Source of the DNA: Dehalococcoidia bacterium
GTDB lineage: Bacteria; Chloroflexota; Dehalococcoidia; GIF9; AB-539-J10
NCBI GenBank assembly: GCA_030602865.1
Contig: JAUVYX010000064.1
Span: forward strand, 1 to 5,934
Length of the DNA: 5,934 nucleotides
Direction: 5' to 3'
In this document: one piece after another, positions 4,439 to 5,934 of the stretch
How the letters are laid out: the number at the start of each line of letters is the position of its first letter
Numbering within the stretch: the stretch's first letter is position 1
Notes under the pieces: generated by a model
Databases searched by the model: none
What the model was told of the DNA's origin: nothing
The model's input: the letters and a program-made list of their open reading frames with translations, nothing else
Made by a program: the position numbers and the translations under genes

Positions 4439-5734
4439 ATGAGTATGTTTTGTTATCAATGTGAGCAAACAGCAGGAGGTACAGGCTGCACTTCTGTAGG
4501 GGTGTGCGGTAAGGATAAAAATGTCAGCAGTCTGCAGGACACCCTGATATTCGCATTGAAGGGAGTTGCTGCCTATGATTTCCATGCCAGGGAGCTGGGT
4601 CATGCCGATCCTGAAGTAGCGGCTTTCTATTCGAAAGCCCTGTTCTCGACACTCACCAATGTAAATTTCGATTTAAGTCGATTTGTCGACCTGGTCCTGG
4701 AATGTGGGAAAATAAACTTAAAAGTAATGGAGGTTCTCAATAAGGCACACGTTGAGCATTTTGGTATTCCCAGTCCCGCTAAAGTTAATAGAGGGACCAG
4801 AAAAGGGCATGGCATCCTGGTTACAGGACATGACCTTCTTGATTTGGAGGAATTGCTCAAGCAGACTGAGGGAAAAGGCATCAATATCTATACTCATGGA
4901 GAGATGTTGCCGGCACATGGCTATCCTGAGCTTAGGAAATACAAGCACCTGGTGGGTAACTATGGTGGGCCCTGGCAAAAACAGAAGAAGGAGTTTGCAG
5001 ATTTTCCGGGAGCAATCCTGGTTACGACTAACTGTGTGTTGACTCCAAAGGCTGATACTTATGGAGACAGGCTGTTTACATGCGGGATAACAGGAGTGCC
5101 AGGTAGTAATCACATAGAAGGTAGAAACTTTGCTCCTGTAATTGAAAAAGCGCTGTCGTTACCCGAACTAAGCGATAAGACAGGGGGCATTTTCACTACT
5201 GGTTTTCATCATACAGTCGTACTGGGACTGGCTGATAAAATTGTAGCTGCTGTCAAAACAGGCAGGATACGACATTTCTTTCTTATTGGGGGATGTGATG
5301 GAGCGAAACCAGGACGCAATTACTTTAGCGAACTGGCTGAAAAGGTTCCACAGGATTGTATAATTATTACACTGGGTTGTGGTAAATACAGGTTCAATGA
5401 TAAGGATTTTGGTGACATCGATGGTATACCTCGACTGCTTGATATGGGACAGTGTAATGATGCTTACTCGGCTGTTGAGGTAACACTTGCTCTTGCCAAA
5501 GCTTTCAATTGCGGGGTGAATGAACTGCCGCTTTCGATAGTGCTCTCGTGGTTTGAGCAGAAGGCCGTGGCAATATTGCTGTCGCTACTGTATCTGGGGG
5601 TTAAAGAAATTCGTCTGGGTCCCAGCCTTCCAGCCTTTATTACCCCTGATGTATTGCAGGTGCTCCAAGATAACTTTGATCTCAAGGCCATTACCACTCC
5701 GGACGAGGATCTGAAAGCCATGCTTGGTTCTTAG
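4439..5734 (+). CDS. hcp: Hybrid cluster protein (hydroxylamine reductase family), class III type
   Basis: This 431-residue protein binds an N-terminal [4Fe-4S] cluster through Cys5, Cys8, Cys17 and Cys23 (CX2CX8CX5C) and the hybrid Fe-S-O cluster through residues that are all visible: His131 (TGHD), Glu155 (HGEMLPAHG), Cys199 (TTNC), Cys286 (GGCDGAKPGRNYF, the persulfide cysteine), Cys314 (TLGCGKY), Cys339 (GQCND), Glu373 and Lys375 (WFEQK). Class I and II Hcp are about 550 residues. This one lacks the extra helical segment after the N-terminal cysteines, as in class III proteins of archaea and thermophilic bacteria. Hcp reduces hydroxylamine in vitro, and NO reduction or protein S-nitrosylation are proposed physiological roles in anaerobes. 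It is cytoplasmic, and no signal peptide is seen. AAAGGAGG lies 8 bases before the ATG. The upstream promoter and FNR-type site suggest induction without oxygen or under nitrosative stress. No hcr reductase gene follows. Confidence 0.96.
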   Translation: MSMFCYQCEQTAGGTGCTSVGVCGKDKNVSSLQDTLIFALKGVAAYDFHARELGHADPEVAAFYSKALFSTLTNVNFDLSRFVDLVLECGKINLKVMEVLNKAHVEHFGIPSPAKVNRGTRKGHGILVTGHDLLDLEELLKQTEGKGINIYTHGEMLPAHGYPELRKYKHLVGNYGGPWQKQKKEFADFPGAILVTTNCVLTPKADTYGDRLFTCGITGVPGSNHIEGRNFAPVIEKALSLPELSDKTGGIFTTGFHHTVVLGLADKIVAAVKTGRIRHFFLIGGCDGAKPGRNYFSELAEKVPQDCIIITLGCGKYRFNDKDFGDIDGIPRLLDMGQCNDAYSAVEVTLALAKAFNCGVNELPLSIVLSWFEQKAVAILLSLLYLGVKEIRLGPSLPAFITPDVLQVLQDNFDLKAITTPDEDLKAMLGS

Positions 5735-5793
5735 GCAGACAAATCCACACTAAACTGTGTGCTCGTCTAGACAGGGAGGACTGAGAGGATAGA

Positions 5794-5828
5794 AAAGTAA
5801 AGAGGGCTATGATAGCCCTCTTTACTTT
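5794..5828. terminator. Hairpin terminator shared by hcp and the convergent right-edge gene
   Basis: A perfect 16-bp inverted repeat with a 3-base loop (TGA) begins 60 bp after the hcp stop. The G+C-rich core, GAGGGCTA/TAGCCCTC, is at the loop end and the stem is A+T-rich at the base. The stem itself supplies T-rich tails on both strands (TTTACTTT on plus, TTTACTTTTCT on minus), so it probably ends transcription in both directions. The U-tracts are interrupted, so efficiency is uncertain. Confidence 0.85.
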
Positions 5829-5934
5829 AGAACAGTGATAATAAGCCTGACGAGTCTAACGATCACTTCAATTCCGAGCACAATCGCGATAATATTCAGG
5901 ATTACAATAGCGATCGTGGGGGAAATTGTTGCCA
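5822..5934 (-). CDS. Unrecognised small membrane-type protein, C-terminal part only (partial)
   Basis: Reading leftward from the right edge, one frame stays open for 36 codons to a TAA at 5824-5822; the other two minus-strand frames stop early. The visible residues are strongly hydrophobic and rich in Ile, Val and Leu (TIAIVILNIIAIVLG, then EVIVRLVRLIITVLK at the end), with a likely transmembrane helix followed by an amphipathic Arg-containing tail. I do not recognise the family. The stop codon lies inside the terminator stem, which is common for compact convergent gene ends and gives some support to the frame. The start and most of the protein lie outside the window, so function and length cannot be given. 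It could be a chance frame, but the hydrophobic pattern argues against that. Confidence 0.5.
   Translation of the reverse strand, partial: ATISPTIAIVILNIIAIVLGIEVIVRLVRLIITVLK

Noticed and set aside
5737..5772. Small inverted repeats after hcp (CACAC/GTGTG, AGAC/GTCT and the palindrome GTCTAGAC).
   Set aside because: Stems of 4-5 bp with mismatches and no T-tract. The strong hairpin at 5794-5828 explains termination, so these are probably incidental.

Overview
The window (about 46% G+C by eye, not counted) looks like a bacterial chromosome segment from a strict anaerobe. The evidence is a short, class III-type hybrid cluster protein with the CX2CX8CX5C cluster motif, an Archaeoglobus-like cysteine-desulfurase homologue that lacks the PLP lysine, and a sulfur-carrier and thiol-redox gene set. 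Good Shine-Dalgarno sequences and sigma70-like promoters point to a bacterium. I cannot fix the phylum from sequence alone; an uncultured Chloroflexota (Dehalococcoidia) or other sediment anaerobe would fit, but this is a weak guess.

Layout. From about 4240 down to 1 there is one tightly packed minus-strand operon. It opens with a strong promoter (TTGACA, 17 bp, TACAAT; 4239 to 4211). The genes in order are: a 48-residue Cys-rich zinc-ribbon protein (4178-4032), a glutaredoxin-like protein (4001-3762), an AhpF-like thioredoxin reductase (3727-2816), TusA (2793-2572), DsrE2 (2556-2137), a NifS/IscS homologue without its catalytic lysine (2123-945), an IscU scaffold fused to a MIP18-like domain (933-298), and, after 45 bp, the start of a heavy-metal-associated-domain protein, probably a CopA ATPase (252 to the edge). 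Gaps between the genes from zinc ribbon to IscU are 11 to 34 bp, and every gene has a visible Shine-Dalgarno sequence.

Divergently, hcp (4439-5734) is read from its own promoter (4368-4395), which is preceded by a perfect FNR-type palindrome (4351-4364). A 16-bp-stem hairpin at 5794-5828 separates hcp from a convergent, partial, membrane-type reading frame at the right edge, whose stop codon lies inside the hairpin. The rest of the divergent intergenic region (about 4240-4350) shows nothing I can support.

How the genes may work together. The NifS-like protein has lost the PLP Schiff-base lysine and at least four other cofactor-contact positions, but keeps the loop cysteine that carries persulfide or binds a cluster. 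It is encoded next to an IscU with all of its cluster ligands. The sulfur for cluster assembly may therefore not come from cysteine desulfuration in this operon. TusA and DsrE2 (persulfide carriers), with the flavoprotein and glutaredoxin as electron supply, are encoded upstream and could deliver or reduce sulfur instead. A desulfurase elsewhere in the genome, or free sulfide, are alternatives. This Fe-S/persulfide/thiol-redox operon built around a pseudo-desulfurase is the most interesting item in the window.
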